Shown piece by piece: positions 23,801 through 35,800 of a DNA stretch of 64,000 nucleotides; the first letter of the stretch is position 1, and each line of letters opens with the position of its first letter. The stretch comes from Paramacrobiotus metropolitanus (lineage: Eukaryota > Tardigrada > Eutardigrada > Parachela > Macrobiotidae). The notes beneath the pieces were generated by a model that ran no database searches, was not told the DNA's origin, and was given only the letters and a program-made list of their open reading frames with translations. Position numbers and translations under genes: made by a program. The stretch is from contig NW_026570221.1 of NCBI RefSeq assembly GCF_019649055.1, forward strand, positions 3,162,001 through 3,226,000, written 5' to 3'.

Positions 23801-24401
23801 AGCCGGCATAAAATATGCAAGTAAGGTTATCTGCCTGGCGTCTTGCATTATTCAGCAAAAACACAGGCATTGCGAAAATATCAATTTATTTTCCCCCGGA
23901 AAATAGCTTGAACTTCTTGAAAATAATTTTAGAATAATTAAAGGGTGCTAAAAGAAAACTTCTAAAAAAAATGTCTGCATGTTAAAACATAAATTTCCAT
24001 CTGTGATTGCGCTCAGCTGAAGATGAATGTCGATCACCGAGAATTTGTCAAAAATTGTAATTTGTCTTTCAAGTAAAAAAACAGTTTTATTCTCTTGAAA
24101 TTATGTCTAGAATAATTAGAAATTTAAGTGTTCCAAGACATTTCTAGCATTTACACAAATCTTGCCTTGTGTAAATATGACCTCAAATGTGACTGCGCTT
24201 AGTAAAGTTGTCTTAAGGCGCTGAAATTTTAATGAAGTAGTCGAAAGAATAGAAAATAACATACCCGATCAAATATCCAACAATACACATCTGGACAATC
24301 CGATAGATAACCCCCACCCGGCAGCTGCGGACGGTAACCAGCCGCGGCGTCTCGTACCTGCACCAGAACACGACACAACGGTTGGCCTTATCCTCTTCCA
24401 T
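17893..24401 (-). CDS. P2X receptor B (ATP-gated cation channel)
   Basis: Ten exons in phase: 24401-24265, 23647-23497, 22406-22335, 21706-21480, 20669-20589, 20503-20362, 19219-19089, 19003-18844, 18248-18153, 18078-17893; 460 residues. The N-terminus carries the family TPR motif (YETPR, the T-x-K/R site), then TM1 at about 33-55. ATP-site residues are TKIKG (K68, K70), NFR at about 312-314 and K332 in RDLVKLWGI. Eleven ectodomain Cys include the ten family ones plus one extra (HLC). TM2 spans about 350-375 (SGLGLLGI, then CEFVLL). The Ser-rich cytoplasmic tail (400-460) is a separate exon. Exons 5, 7 and 8 have exactly the lengths of their counterparts in P2X A (81, 131 and 160), showing tandem duplication. 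Unlike A, it has no intron before YETPR. Confidence 0.87.
18249..18843. other. Intron 8 of P2X B
   Basis: About 595 bp, AT-rich, no nested gene seen. Confidence 0.6.
19220..20361. other. Intron 6 of P2X B
   Basis: About 1.1 kb. The first part is GC-balanced and the rest AT-rich. No nested gene or inverted ends seen. Confidence 0.55.
20670..21479. other. Intron 4 of P2X B
   Basis: About 810 bp, AT-rich. The 73-codon minus frame at 21248-21469 looks like chance low-complexity (Lys/Phe-rich). Confidence 0.55.
22407..23496. other. Intron 2 of P2X B
   Basis: About 1.1 kb. P2X A has no intron at this place. No nested coding seen. Confidence 0.55.
23648..24264. other. Intron 1 of P2X B
   Basis: About 617 bp; no nested gene seen. 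The 121-codon minus frame reading through it is the exon plus unspliced intron. Confidence 0.55.
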
Positions 24402-25299
24402 CGCCAATATATATACCAACATACACGGTTTTACACGCACGCAGGCAATATTTGTCAAACTGGCAATTGACAATTGACCTACTCGAATAAGAAGGCATTG
24501 CCGCAGTCCCACAAGCGCCGACAGTGCCGGCGTTGCCGGCGATGATGTTCTATTAAATGAGGCATATATATACAGAACGAGCAACCAGCGTCAACAGAGG
24601 CAGGTGGAAACAATTCAGTTATTGGGCAAATAATCCCGAGTTTTTATGCTGAGTGGCTTAACGGACGCCCGCGCATCACTCTGCCGTTAATGCTTGGAAT
24701 AACCGTTGTGATGCGGCTGCTGTCGAATGCGCGACGTGCGAAGTGACTGTTTATCCAGTGTTGATGCGGATATCCGGTGGATGGAGCGGCAGGATGCGTG
24801 CTGGATTGTACATGGCACGTTCGGTATGGGCGTCGTTGATTCACACGATACAGGCGTCTGTCTGCATCAGTGTTGCCGTGTAATGGATGCCGGCAATGTG
24901 GTGGTAGTGGGCTTATCAATACTTCGTATCGGCAGTGTTGCTGGGAATATGGTTTATTTATGTGTGCATCGAATTTCTCGTCTGTCATTCACATACAACA
25001 TAATATAAAATATAAATTCTGTTCCGTGAAAATTTCCCGTCATAGAAAGAATTCGCAGATCGGAGAAATCTCAGACGCGTATGTTTACACCCACTTTATC
25101 CAGAAACGTAATTTCAGTGCGTTATATCGAGCTATACTCTGCAGCAGCGTTCAGAGAATGATACTAAGAGGATGTAGTCAAGAGCGGCGCTTTTTTTAGT
25201 AATCCACGGTAAAGGTGGGATTTCCTGTACAAGTTTTTGAACGATTAGGAAATCAATGCTCTTCAGTAATCGGTGGTGGTCAATAAATCCTGGGCTGAA
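24402..25299. other. Spacer between P2X B and guanylate cyclase
   Basis: Should hold the P2X B promoter (both genes are on the minus strand) and the 3' UTR of the cyclase. A TATATATA run at 24408-24415 lies about 10 bp upstream of the P2X B start, too close to be a usual TATA box. Open frames at 24644-25008 on both strands are not supported by anything else. Confidence 0.4.
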
Positions 25300-28200
25300 T
25301 CAAGGATTGCCCTCGCCACGCTCCAGCCAAAAGGTCTTCATGTTGCCCACGCCCTGCAAAAAGAGGCAGTGCCCGCTGTATCGCCTTTTTTCGACAATAT
25401 GCCCATAGCGTTTATTTATTATCGCTAAAAAGTGAAAAAATTGTCCTTTGTCCATACAAATAGCGAATGTTTTAGGCTGCAAAAGCCACACAGCTGCTCG
25501 TTATGCGACTATGTATGGAAACTGAATATGAGAACGCGCCATAGTTTTGTCGTCTTCAAAAACTACTGCGTGCTGCTTAGTGCCTACCCTCACAAAGGTC
25601 ATCCCGCGCGGTATAACGCGTAGTGTCGGCCAGTTGCCGGCGTGTCGCGCTGTAGCTCCGCCGATCTGGATCCTCCGCGTCTCGGCACTGTAGGCCAATC
25701 TCGACGCCACATTAACGGTGGTACCAAACCTGTATTTCGCTTAATCAATATTGTACATAGTACTGGTATTCGGTGTGCTTGCTGGGCAACGTACAAGCAG
25801 TATCGTGGCCTTTTATTGCCGACTACACCGGCCGCACAAGGTCCTGTGTAAAAGGTTATTATCTGGTTTCATCAAGTAAAATAATGATTAAAACGATGAA
25901 CGGTCGAGTGTTAACAAATGAAACCTGAATGCACGCCGATTTTCAGCTGTAGTCCGCTGCCGTGGTCCAGTCGCGGAATGCACAGGAAGCACTGGCGTAA
26001 ATCCAACGCTAACCGGCAGATTTCCATGGCATGCCGGTTCCCATTGGCAGTCGGCAGACCGCTCGCCGTCTATTTCGAAACAGTGTACAATGTACAGCAT
26101 CACGCTGCGCATAAAATCATAATTCAAATACATAATACTGTTGCTGTCCTTTTGCCTTCTTAGAGTTTAGTTGTCTTGAATTTCTATGCTGTAATCAAAG
26201 AAAATTAGAAACTATAACGCACCACGTAACAGTCGCTGATCGTTTCCACTTTATACGCGTCGGCATTCTTCAGGCACCCGTCAAACATGGTGAAGATAAT
26301 GTTCAGCAGATGTACAATGTCGCCGGGCGACACGTTCGCACAGAATTCCGCAAAGCCCCAGACGATGGCGAACGATACCGAAGTCCGCTGGAAGAGCTCA
26401 GCCTGCACGGGAAGCCCACAGACCAACTGCTGCACTACAACTCTAACAAAAACCCTTCACATCAGTAATGAAGAGTGATCTTCATTTCCAGTAACCGTTT
26501 TTCTGTTTTCCTGGTTCTAGCCTGGTAAGGTCGCATTTGCGGAAAGTTTTAATTTTCGGTCATGTTGTTTATTTTCAACAGTGTTAGTTTACATATTTTT
26601 TCGTTTTTGTTTTCTGAAAGTTTTTTTTATTACCTTCAGTTGTCATTTTCTTACTACGTTTTTTTCGTTTTGTTAAGTTTCGGTCGATCAAAAAGCTGAA
26701 GTAATATAACTCAGTAATAATGTTGTACGTATCAGATGCATAGAAGGGTGTATTCACTTTTACTTATTTATTTGTCTTCTTTCATTGGTTCATTTTTTTT
26801 ACTTATTCACATGTTTGTCTTCATTCATTTATTCATTTTTGACGGTTTTAATTTGTTTATTAAACGTTTGAAATTCTTAATTGTATCATGTTATTTATTT
26901 TTTTACTAAAGAAATATTTATCAAAAAATACTTAATTGTTTCGTCTCCATTGGTAGAAAAAGCACTAGTACTACCATAAAATTACCCCATTATTAAAAAA
27001 ATTTATGCTTCCTACTTTGGTAGCATTTCGCGAAGGAGCTCCATACTCAGCGCCTGCTCACGGCGCAGCTCCAGTGTCCGTTCATGCACAATCTGCTCCA
27101 ACTTCCCGTTGTACGTTTCCATCTTCTTCAGCAGTGTTTCTATCAGTTTTTCATCCTGAACCAGCGTGATATCTCTATACACGGGAACCACTTCGCCGAT
27201 CCGGGGACGTTCGCTACCGTCGACGCTCTGGCACAGCGTAGCCAGCGCCCTTAGTCTGTCCACCATCACCAACTCGGTCAGCGGCGGTTTCACATTCTGC
27301 GGAAAATCTAGCGTCCAGTGAATTAATCCACCGATTGCGTACATATCGTGGTGCGGTAATGCGTGCTTCGTTAACATCCACGAAACGCGACACAGCAACA
27401 AGTAATCAACGAGCTCCGGCGCAATAAAGCGGCTGGTCGTAGTTTCGGCCGGGGAGTGCTCGAAATTAGCTGAGTTCTTCGTAATATCGTATAACCCGCA
27501 TTCTAGCTTGAGCGTAAAATGCCGGTCAATAAAGCAAGCGTTTGGTGATAAGTAACCGTGACGGAGAAATGGCGAGGCATGGATAGCCGACACACCCTAT
27601 TTTTTAAACAGTTAAATTATAAAAAGGTTATCGATGAAAAGGTTCCTCTTGCCTTCAAAAGGTCGTACAGCAGTGTTAGCCGCAACTCGGTATCGACACT
27701 GCTTTTTTCCATGAAGAAAGCCATAGTTCCTCGCGGCATAAATTCCGTCACAAAGATCCATGATGCTTTCCCATCCAAGATACCGATCGTGCGCACCAGG
27801 TTCTCAGATTTTACCGATCGCAGCTGCAAAAAAACTTCAGGCCTATAGTCATATTTTAACATTGGACAAAACCTTTTAAGAAACCAAGCATCCGAGCGTT
27901 TACTGTATGTAACCTGATGCAAACGCTGTTGTGCAAGCGTATCGCGCGCCACCGGCCGTAAAGCGGGGATTTCTTTGACAGCCACCTGCTGACCTTTGCA
28001 AAAATATGCGCGTCGTTGGCTGGACTGCATTGTCATCAGTCCACTGCGTCCGTATTGTTCGTGCTCGGCATTCTGCAAAGAAATCATTGACTGTCAGTGC
28101 ACTATATAAAACTACTCGTTTGTAGTTTATCTTAACGGCGCCTATTCCAGCGCACCTTTACTACTTCGCTCGCTCCTAGGGGTACGAATTCCAGCGAATT

Positions 28201-31013
28201 CCACGCAACGATTTTGGAGATGGTGTGCTGCAAGATAGGCAAGCGCTTCGTTCCTCCAGAGTATGATGTGTATGTACATAAGTATTGAGAAATAAGCAAG
28301 CAGCAGAAAAGCAGCTTGCAATAAATAAGCTGATAATGAAATGCGCAGATAAGCAGATTGTAATAAATAAACAGATTTCATTTCAGTAGTGGTTATTTAT
28401 GATTTTCGTACCGTTGCGACGCCGTAGAGTTGACAAGTAACCGCAGCGCTATCCAGATGCCACCAGTTACGATTTAAGAACGCTCGTTTCCGTATCTGCC
28501 TACATCAAAAGCGTTTCTACCCCATCGCAACACCGGAGTACAGCGGACTAGAGCATAAAGCATGGAACTGTTACCAAATTCGGATAACGAGTAAAAGTAG
28601 TAATCCACCAAGAGCCAGTATGACGAGCATCAGCAGATTGCGTTTGGATTTCACTTCCTCTGCATCGCTACATTGTCAGTAAATTCAGGATAATTACAGA
28701 TGAACCCTGCTTTACCCAAACAGATGCCGGCATCTCCGGAATATCCACACGCGGGAACATTGCTTGGTGGGCGATTATCCGACATCCGCCACGTAAAGCT
28801 GCGATTAGCCACGAGCGCCATCTGCAGACCGTAATGCTTGGACACGACCTAAGCAAACGCGGTAATTTTTCCGAGGAACGGAAGGTGCTAATTTTTCATA
28901 AAGTCATAACTGAGTTTTCACCTGAAAGGATTCAGTCGAAGCATTATATGCCTTAGTGCAGTACGGCGTCCGCCGCATTCCATCGTTCCCAATATAGACC
29001 GTTGTTCCCGGAAACCGAAATGTTCGGTTGTAGAATTTTGCGGCCATCTGCTTACCCGAATACGCTCCACCGTCATTCGGCATATTTTCCAGGAAAACCT
29101 TGTCCGGAATAATATTATGTAATAATTTCTGATACTGTATATGTTTTACTCAACAACCATAGAGAATGGTCTGGACTCCAAGTGATCATTACAGCAAACA
29201 CAGCTTTTACCTGTGCTAAGGACTTCACCGCGAAATACGCGGCCATCGTCATTGGGTTTGGCTGTTTATGCAAAAAGCATCAATTAGTGATTCTTTCTGT
29301 TGAACAGTACACGGATACAAGCTTCCATCATACTTCTTCCTCTGCGTCGTAGAGAGCATTATAGCGCGCAACTCCCCGCTCCCGGATCAGCCGCATGACA
29401 GCCAGCATATCCCTGTTCGTGCCGTTTTCACAATCGCCGGTAATTTGCAACAGCGATGGGAATGCATTTCTGGCAATCTACATGCGCCGGAAAGCACAAT
29501 TAATTAACTATCACTATCCGCGTGATTACAGACAGTTAGCGTTAAGATGATGAGCGCGCATACCATGTCGTAGCCGTCGCCCAGGGTGGGCGTCAAGATG
29601 CCCCAACGACGCACGCTCCTGAACGGTTCTCCCATAATATACACCTGATAAAACAGCAAACAAAAGCTACAAGTACAACAGAAGATTGATGCAAGGGTGG
29701 ACGCATTACTTACGTACTCCGCATTAGTCATTTGCAGACGATCGGCTACAATCTGTAACAAAAAAATAATCTTTTCCCGGAGTCCCCCATAATAACAAGA
29801 TACGTGACTGTACCAAGAACATTCGGACGATTTTCGCCGGGAATAGTAAGCACACAACTGCAATTAGCAAAATATTATCAAACTGGCGAAACTAAATTAG
29901 CGAGCGGACCAAATCGATAGTGCGTACTTCGACTTATGGGTTTAACGCGCAGGAGCATTTCCTCGTAAGGAACCACACCGGTGCTGTTGGCTTGGAGAAA
30001 CAGGAAATTATACTGATTGGCTTTCCCGGGCGAAATCTGCCGGAGAATGACTTTGAGTTTCTCCTGAAACATGGCTTGTAGCGGATTCAGGACGCCGTTG
30101 CTGTCGTGCAGTACCACGATATTGGTCCAACCGAAATGGTCGAACAGCGAAACGAAGGTGGTGCTGAGGGGGACCGCGTCACCTGGCGTGAACGACACTA
30201 CGGTTGGGTACAGAAGCGGATTGTTGCCGTTCAGTGTCGTTCCCCTAAGAAAACAGAACTGGCAAGCAGGAAACCAGCTTTAGAAACGGATGTTACTTAC
30301 ACTAAGAGAATATTCCATTCACGGGCAAGGATTCGTAATTCGGCGTTTTCCTCGCAACCTATAATCAATGCAGAAAAAGAAAAATTTAAGCATGCCTCAA
30401 AATAAATTAAACATAAATTAGAATAAAATAAACAGAAAAGAAGATGAGGAGAAATAAATAAATTGTTCACAAAACTATCGAAGAATATTCAGGAAAATGG
30501 TTCTTCAAAATTCTTCCTCAATTATAGAAATAACTATTTTTCGTTGGCAGTGAAAAAACAGAAGACCGAATTTTGGTAAGTGTCAAACAAAATAAAAAAT
30601 CACGTTTACTGCCTTACTAATAATTTTTGGCGAAAACTGAAAAAAAAAGCCGTTTGGAACTTTTTAAATTGGCCTCTTTTTTCCAAAAATACGACAGCAA
30701 CAAGCTTACCGCTAAGCGACAAAACCAACGTTCCTTTTCCGCTCCATTTCGTGTAATAATATTCAGGTACCATATACCAGTTCTTAATCAGATCCTCACA
30801 GGCCACCAAATCCGTCCGCGTCAACAACACCAGCGTCATGTTAATCCGCCCGTCGGCGTTGACTTCATCGACGGCCACCTGAAAGGCCGGCGCGGTGTAT
30901 GGAATCCCGGGGAAGAAGTTCCGACTGTTGACCATAAAACTCAATATCGTTATGTTGATAGAAACATCCATGGTGAATGGAACGCTACTTCCGCAGGGAC
31001 TGCATGTGAACTG
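25300..31013 (-). CDS. Receptor guanylate cyclase, altered catalytic centre; signal exon not found
   Basis: Eighteen exons in phase: 31013-30710, 30358-30301, 30244-29947, 29752-29714, 29644-29564, 29477-29334, 29261-29211, 29134-28922, 28848-28716, 28659-28575, 28499-28412, 28072-27653, 27596-27016, 26442-26223, 26069-25925, 25843-25795, 25729-25588, 25353-25300; about 1034 residues plus a missing signal exon. Order: ANF-type ligand-binding ectodomain (1-440; TAPAFQVAVDEVN, NRTFRF), one TM (445-468), kinase-homology domain (about 500-770; VAVKEI, HGYLSPN), dimerisation coiled coil (HERTLEL to MLPK), cyclase domain (860-1034). Family members make cGMP on peptide binding. Here FSDIVGF reads FAIVWGF and GDTVN reads GTTVN, so one metal-binding Asp is lost, while KVETISDCY keeps the second. 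It may be inactive or act as a partner subunit. The donor after CTGCGC (gttaaa) is weak. Confidence 0.8.
26443..27015. other. Intron of the cyclase gene
   Basis: About 573 bp, T-rich on the plus strand with repeated ttcatt/tttattcat words. No nested gene seen. Confidence 0.55.
27597..27652 (-). other. 56-bp GC-AG intron in the cyclase gene
   Basis: The exon ending LLYDLLK is followed by GCAAGAG rather than GT, and the next exon (GVSAIH, the family GMxYLH site) begins after aaaaaatag. Joining them restores the conserved kinase-homology sequence in phase, and no GT donor does so. GC donors after AAG are a known minor class. Confidence 0.65.
28100..28390. repeat. Short degenerate repeats in a cyclase intron
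   Basis: Between 28270 and 28385 the words aataagc, gcagat/gcagaa and aataaata recur several times (aaataagcaagcagcagaaaag-type units). This gives the appearance of a spurious 79-codon frame rich in Tyr, Leu and Ala. It lies within the intron 28073-28411. Confidence 0.4.
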
Positions 31014-32821
31014 CTGCGTTTTTATCGGTCATCGTGAGATTAACAGCTGCGGCAGTATGCTTGCGTGGCAAAGCAGGAACTCCTTCCTGGAAGATAAGCC
31101 AGCAGACGCATCACTGTTGTTTCCTTGGATAATTACAGAGCACGCCAGTAAGTCTCAGAAGAGAATAATTAACTAGGGATGAGGGTGCATAAATGTCCCA
31201 GATGCCGGCATATGTAGTTAATTGATTACAGGGATTACCTCGGCATTTTCTTAAGTTCCGTTCAGCTGCATTATGCATATAGTGCATTACTGCACGGTAC
31301 AGCTAAACACACGCATCGTACTCCTCGACTGTACGCAATAACTTAGGTAGCCAGGCTTAGAATAATTATTGTGTTTATTCCTCTCATTTTGTCATGGCTG
31401 GATGTTGCGAGCATCGGATTCGCTCCTTAACCGCGTCATATTGTTGTGAAAAGGGACAACAAGCTACCGTGGAAGATGTAGGCGGGCGTTGGAAAAGTTC
31501 TATTGAGTTAAGACATGCTGCCCGCTTTCTTGATTCCATGTTCTGCTTAGTCGAGACATCCTACTGTTGTTTGAGGATTGAATGCCATCGTCCCGGTGTT
31601 GAATGCGAAACGGAGCTTTGTTTCTCTTTGCCATTCCAAAGAGGATTTCGAATAACATCGCTCACAATATTTTTCATTCAGCTAAAAGTCAACCAGTACT
31701 CAGGGAATACAGTGGAAACTATGAGAATATTCTGTACTCCCCTATCAAAGGTTTTACGTGATCAATTTTGTATCCGTATCATTACAAATTTGATTGACGG
31801 ATTCACATAAAAATGGACTGATTTTATATTGGTTGGTGGTGATGTGGTAAAATGGTCCAGCAGGTGTACACCGTACCGTCTGTAGGTCACTAAGAAATCA
31901 ACATTCCAAGTGACGTGACGTAATAGGTAAATTTTCCAATTTGGATTTGCGTTGACAATTGATGGTACGGTCAATAGCGCAGTTGCAAGCATATTCAATC
32001 TGCTTACACCGCATATATGTACTTCGATATACTTTGCATCACTAACGCTTGTGCTATAATTATGACACTGCAGAAAAGTACTCAATAGCCACATATACTG
32101 TATTTTCCTGCAAACAAAAAAGACAAATTTCGACAAGTAAATATTATAACGACTGAGACAGCCTATTCCAGAGCAAAGTACACAGTATCACGGTAAAAAA
32201 TCAGCACAGTAAAATAATGTTGGAACAAGCACGTGGGAAACGCAACAGCTAATTTTATTCTTCAGTTGCGGTTCACGTAGCAGCGCGCTGGATGCGCTAA
32301 TAATACAGGTGAGAGCATCATATGTAAAATACTGTATACCGTTCAACGATCCGTGCAACCGGCGTTTGTTTGTCGCTGGCCAGTCACCGTACAAACAGCA
32401 TGTCAATTTGTTTATTCAATTGTATACGGTTCGTGACGCTTTGTACCCTAAATTATATTTTACTGAATGAGTCCAAAGCATTGAACCGCGCAATCAGTCA
32501 AATAACGGGGCGTGTCTAGTTCCAGTGAGGTAAATAATCAGTAATCCATTTAGCTTGAAGCAAAATGTAATTTTGACACAGCCCGGATGAGCCCGGAAAG
32601 CGTACATCGTAATTAATGAAAACCGGTTGTCATTGTCCCTAAGAACCGGACATAAGAATGCGTATGCCGTTGTTTCACGCAACAAGCCGTTATATTGCCT
32701 GCAGGCGATAACTTTTCAGTATCGTGTAGCGATACATAAGCAGACAGCAGCCGGTATGATCGGCATATTGCAGTGAAAGGTGTGGTAACGTTTATCGTTG
32801 ATAGTACAGCGTCTGATCGCG
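31014..32821. other. Divergent spacer between cyclase (-) and tetraspanin (+)
   Basis: About 1.8 kb that should contain the promoters of both genes and the missing cyclase signal exon. One candidate is a minus ATG at 31992 that opens a signal-like stretch (MLATALLTVPSIVNA), with a phase-0 GTACAC donor near 31865. The 138-codon plus frame at 31394-31810 has no support. Confidence 0.35.
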
Positions 32822-35800
32822 ATGGCTGACGAGGAAACAGAAAAATTTCTGTCCGAGGACACACCAAAATTTCCCGACGAAACACTGCAATCGACAGAGG
32901 GAAAACGGGAAAAATTTCTCCGTGTATGGCGCTACGTGGCGATATGCAGCAGTTTTTTGTCGATTGGCACGTTCATCGTTGGATGTTTTATTGTGGTAAG
33001 TACCGCTGAATCTAGTGATCTGTAAAACTCTGAAGATGTACGAGTAATTCCAATAAATTTATCGATAATTTGTTAACGGATCCGCAATAATCTATTTGCA
33101 AGTTTTACGAACTCTATCTAAATTCCTGCGGGGTTCCGAGAAAAATACTTTGAAGTGAAATTATTTCTTGTCAGCGTTGCCCACCAAAGATCGACCGTCC
33201 AAATCGTTATTCATTCCAATACGGTACCAGTGTGCTGTAACAGCAAAGCTGTAAAAAGGTCGGGTTATAGTACCGAGTACCCGAAACGTTTGGTGCCAAC
33301 CGACGGGTTTTAACTTTTTTGTACATTTTAAATTTTCTGTTACAACCGATTTTGTTTGCATGAGCAGTTTTTACGGATGTACTGTACTGTATATAAACAA
33401 ATTATCTAGATGCACAAAAACATCGAAAACGAATCATTTTACGAAGCCACTGGATTAGAGTACAGTACGATGTGTATGGCCTAAGGATACGCATAGACCA
33501 ATCAATAAATGCTTTTTTCTTTATTAAGTTTGATAAATCTCAAATGAACTTACTGGAAATTTTGTGGATCCTGGTGGAGAAAAGGTTTTTATGTTTTGTT
33601 GCGTTTCGTTGTGAAGAAAAAGTTTTTTTGTTATAAACTGCGGTTGTCGGCGCTGAGAGCAGTCTGCGCCAAACCGCCATTCGCCAGCGTAAACTGGTTG
33701 TTTCAGATCGAAGTGCAGCAGTTCTACAACATTGCTTACCCGTTGGCGGCGCAGAGTGGATACACGGAGGATCTGTATGTCCGCTTCTTGGACGAATGCA
33801 GCCATATCGGATATGCACTGATTGTAGCCGGAGTAGTTAGCGTCTTCTTCGGTGTTGCCAGTTTTGTCGCTTACAAGAAGAAATTGTTGGAAACACACCC
33901 GAAGACCTGCACCCTGCTGGTGAGCATATTGCGTTCCCATCCAGCAGATTGTAAAATTGTCACCTTACATGTCGACTTTAGGCAGTCGTCTTCATCGTCG
34001 GCGTTCTTGTGGCTGAAGCAGCATGCGGCTTTTTACTCCTACAGAAGATGGATGATAAGCAGCCCTCGCGGGAGTTAGCCGCGTTAAAGGACCACTACGC
34101 ATACCAACCCACGGAACTGACCGGAGACGACGCGGTGATCATCCTACCGGCACGCTCTAACGCCACTATGGAAGCCATACCAGAGTTTACGCTACGGAAA
34201 ACCATAATTTTGAATGCTCTTCAAATGATGGTATGCAGGCATAATCCTGGCTAAATGATAAAATCATTCTGTTGTACTCTGTACATGTGTCATGTGGTCA
34301 TTCAGATATATAAGTCCAGTAAATAATTTTTTTTATATGAACCATGAACCTATCAGAAAATATTGAATTATTAAAGTATTTCGAAATATCAATAGTGTGC
34401 GTGTACAGCTGGATTGTTGTGGAACCGAATTCGGCTACGAAGACCTGTACGGTTCGTTGTACTATGGAGATACCTTCCCGTTGTTCCCGCCGCCGGTCTT
34501 CTGCTGCCGCTATAAGGATCCGGTTAGCCGCACTCTCGCGGATAGGAACTGCTATTTCGATGCATACCGCAACTCGCAATCGACCAAATTCCAGCACGTA
34601 CGTCCATGTCTTGTTGCGTTCAGCGTCTCGTTGATGATGTGCAATGCGGGAACTCTGTATACAGGGCTGCGTCAAAGCTGTCACGGAGTACCGACACACC
34701 AAATTTCCCATCATGTTAATTGTGATCTTTGGGGTGATCCTTCTGAAGGTAAGGCTAATACATTTCGATTCGGCGCGACTGCTTACCGCCACCGCATCAC
34801 GACATTCCAGCTTTAAAAAAGTTTTGGTTTGTATAGGTCATCGTGTACACGGTGAAGCTGGCAACCAAGTGGTCACTCTCCGGCAAGGTAAGGATTATTC
34901 GACAGGCAAAAACTTTGGAAATAAACTCGCATTACGCCTACAACGCAATGTCTTCTACGCCGACAGTCCTTGAACTCTTTTCTACGTATTAAATATCCGG
35001 CGTAGTGGATTGCGTGAACATAAACGCAAGTACACTGTCGCAATGTTTTACTGTAGGCTTGGTACAATGCGCAAAGGGAATGCACGAACGCCGCAAAACG
35101 TATTGCGCAGATGAATGTGGACCAGTTGTTGCTCAATACGAAAGACCGCAAGGACACACATGCCGAACTTATGGCACAACTGCAGGAAAAATGCCGAGTA
35201 CGTAATTTACCGTATTTGCGTTATCTGCGTTTTCGTGTGACTTCTGTTCGGTTTACGGTATTTGAAAGAAATGCTTATTTGACTTTTATTTGACATATTT
35301 GCTTATTATTCGGCATTACGACAGGCTCTAACCGATCGCGTGGATTTAATTGTAAAGCACCTAAAGGATCGCGACCCGGAAGAGCTGAGTAATGACTACT
35401 CGGAACTCCCGGAAGCCACGCTAGATCTCATCGACCATTCGAAACGCTGTATTGCCCGCATCGCGCAGTTGGACCTTTTCAAGGCACTGCAGTTATTTAA
35501 TTATCAGTCCTCCGAACAGCTGATCTGTGCTTTGCGGAAGATGCAGAAATGCTGTCAGCGTATTAGCAAGAGTCCGCCCACAGATGGCGTGCGTACTGTT
35601 CACTTGATGCTTTCTGTATTGTACGTTTCAAATGCCGATAAAGTTTAATTTTGCTTGCATTCCGTAGGAAGCATTTCCGCCTAAAGACATCGATCGTATT
35701 ATGAAAGGCGTCCTCTTGTCGTACAATCACTGCCGACAAGCGTCCCTGGAAGCCGCCACACTGACGACATTAGAGCGGCTATCACGCTACGCGGAGGATG

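Noticed and set aside
31394-31810. 138-codon plus-strand frame
   Set aside because: No signal, domain, splice context or second copy; it lies in a promoter region.
34298-34792. 164-codon minus frame
   Set aside because: Shadow of tetraspanin exons 4 and 5 on the plus strand.
34837-34992. Ordinary tetraspanin C-terminus ending at TAA 34990
   Set aside because: Kept only as an alternative: the AAG|GTAAGG donor and the in-phase acceptor at 35056 better explain the open frame upstream of ATG 35111.
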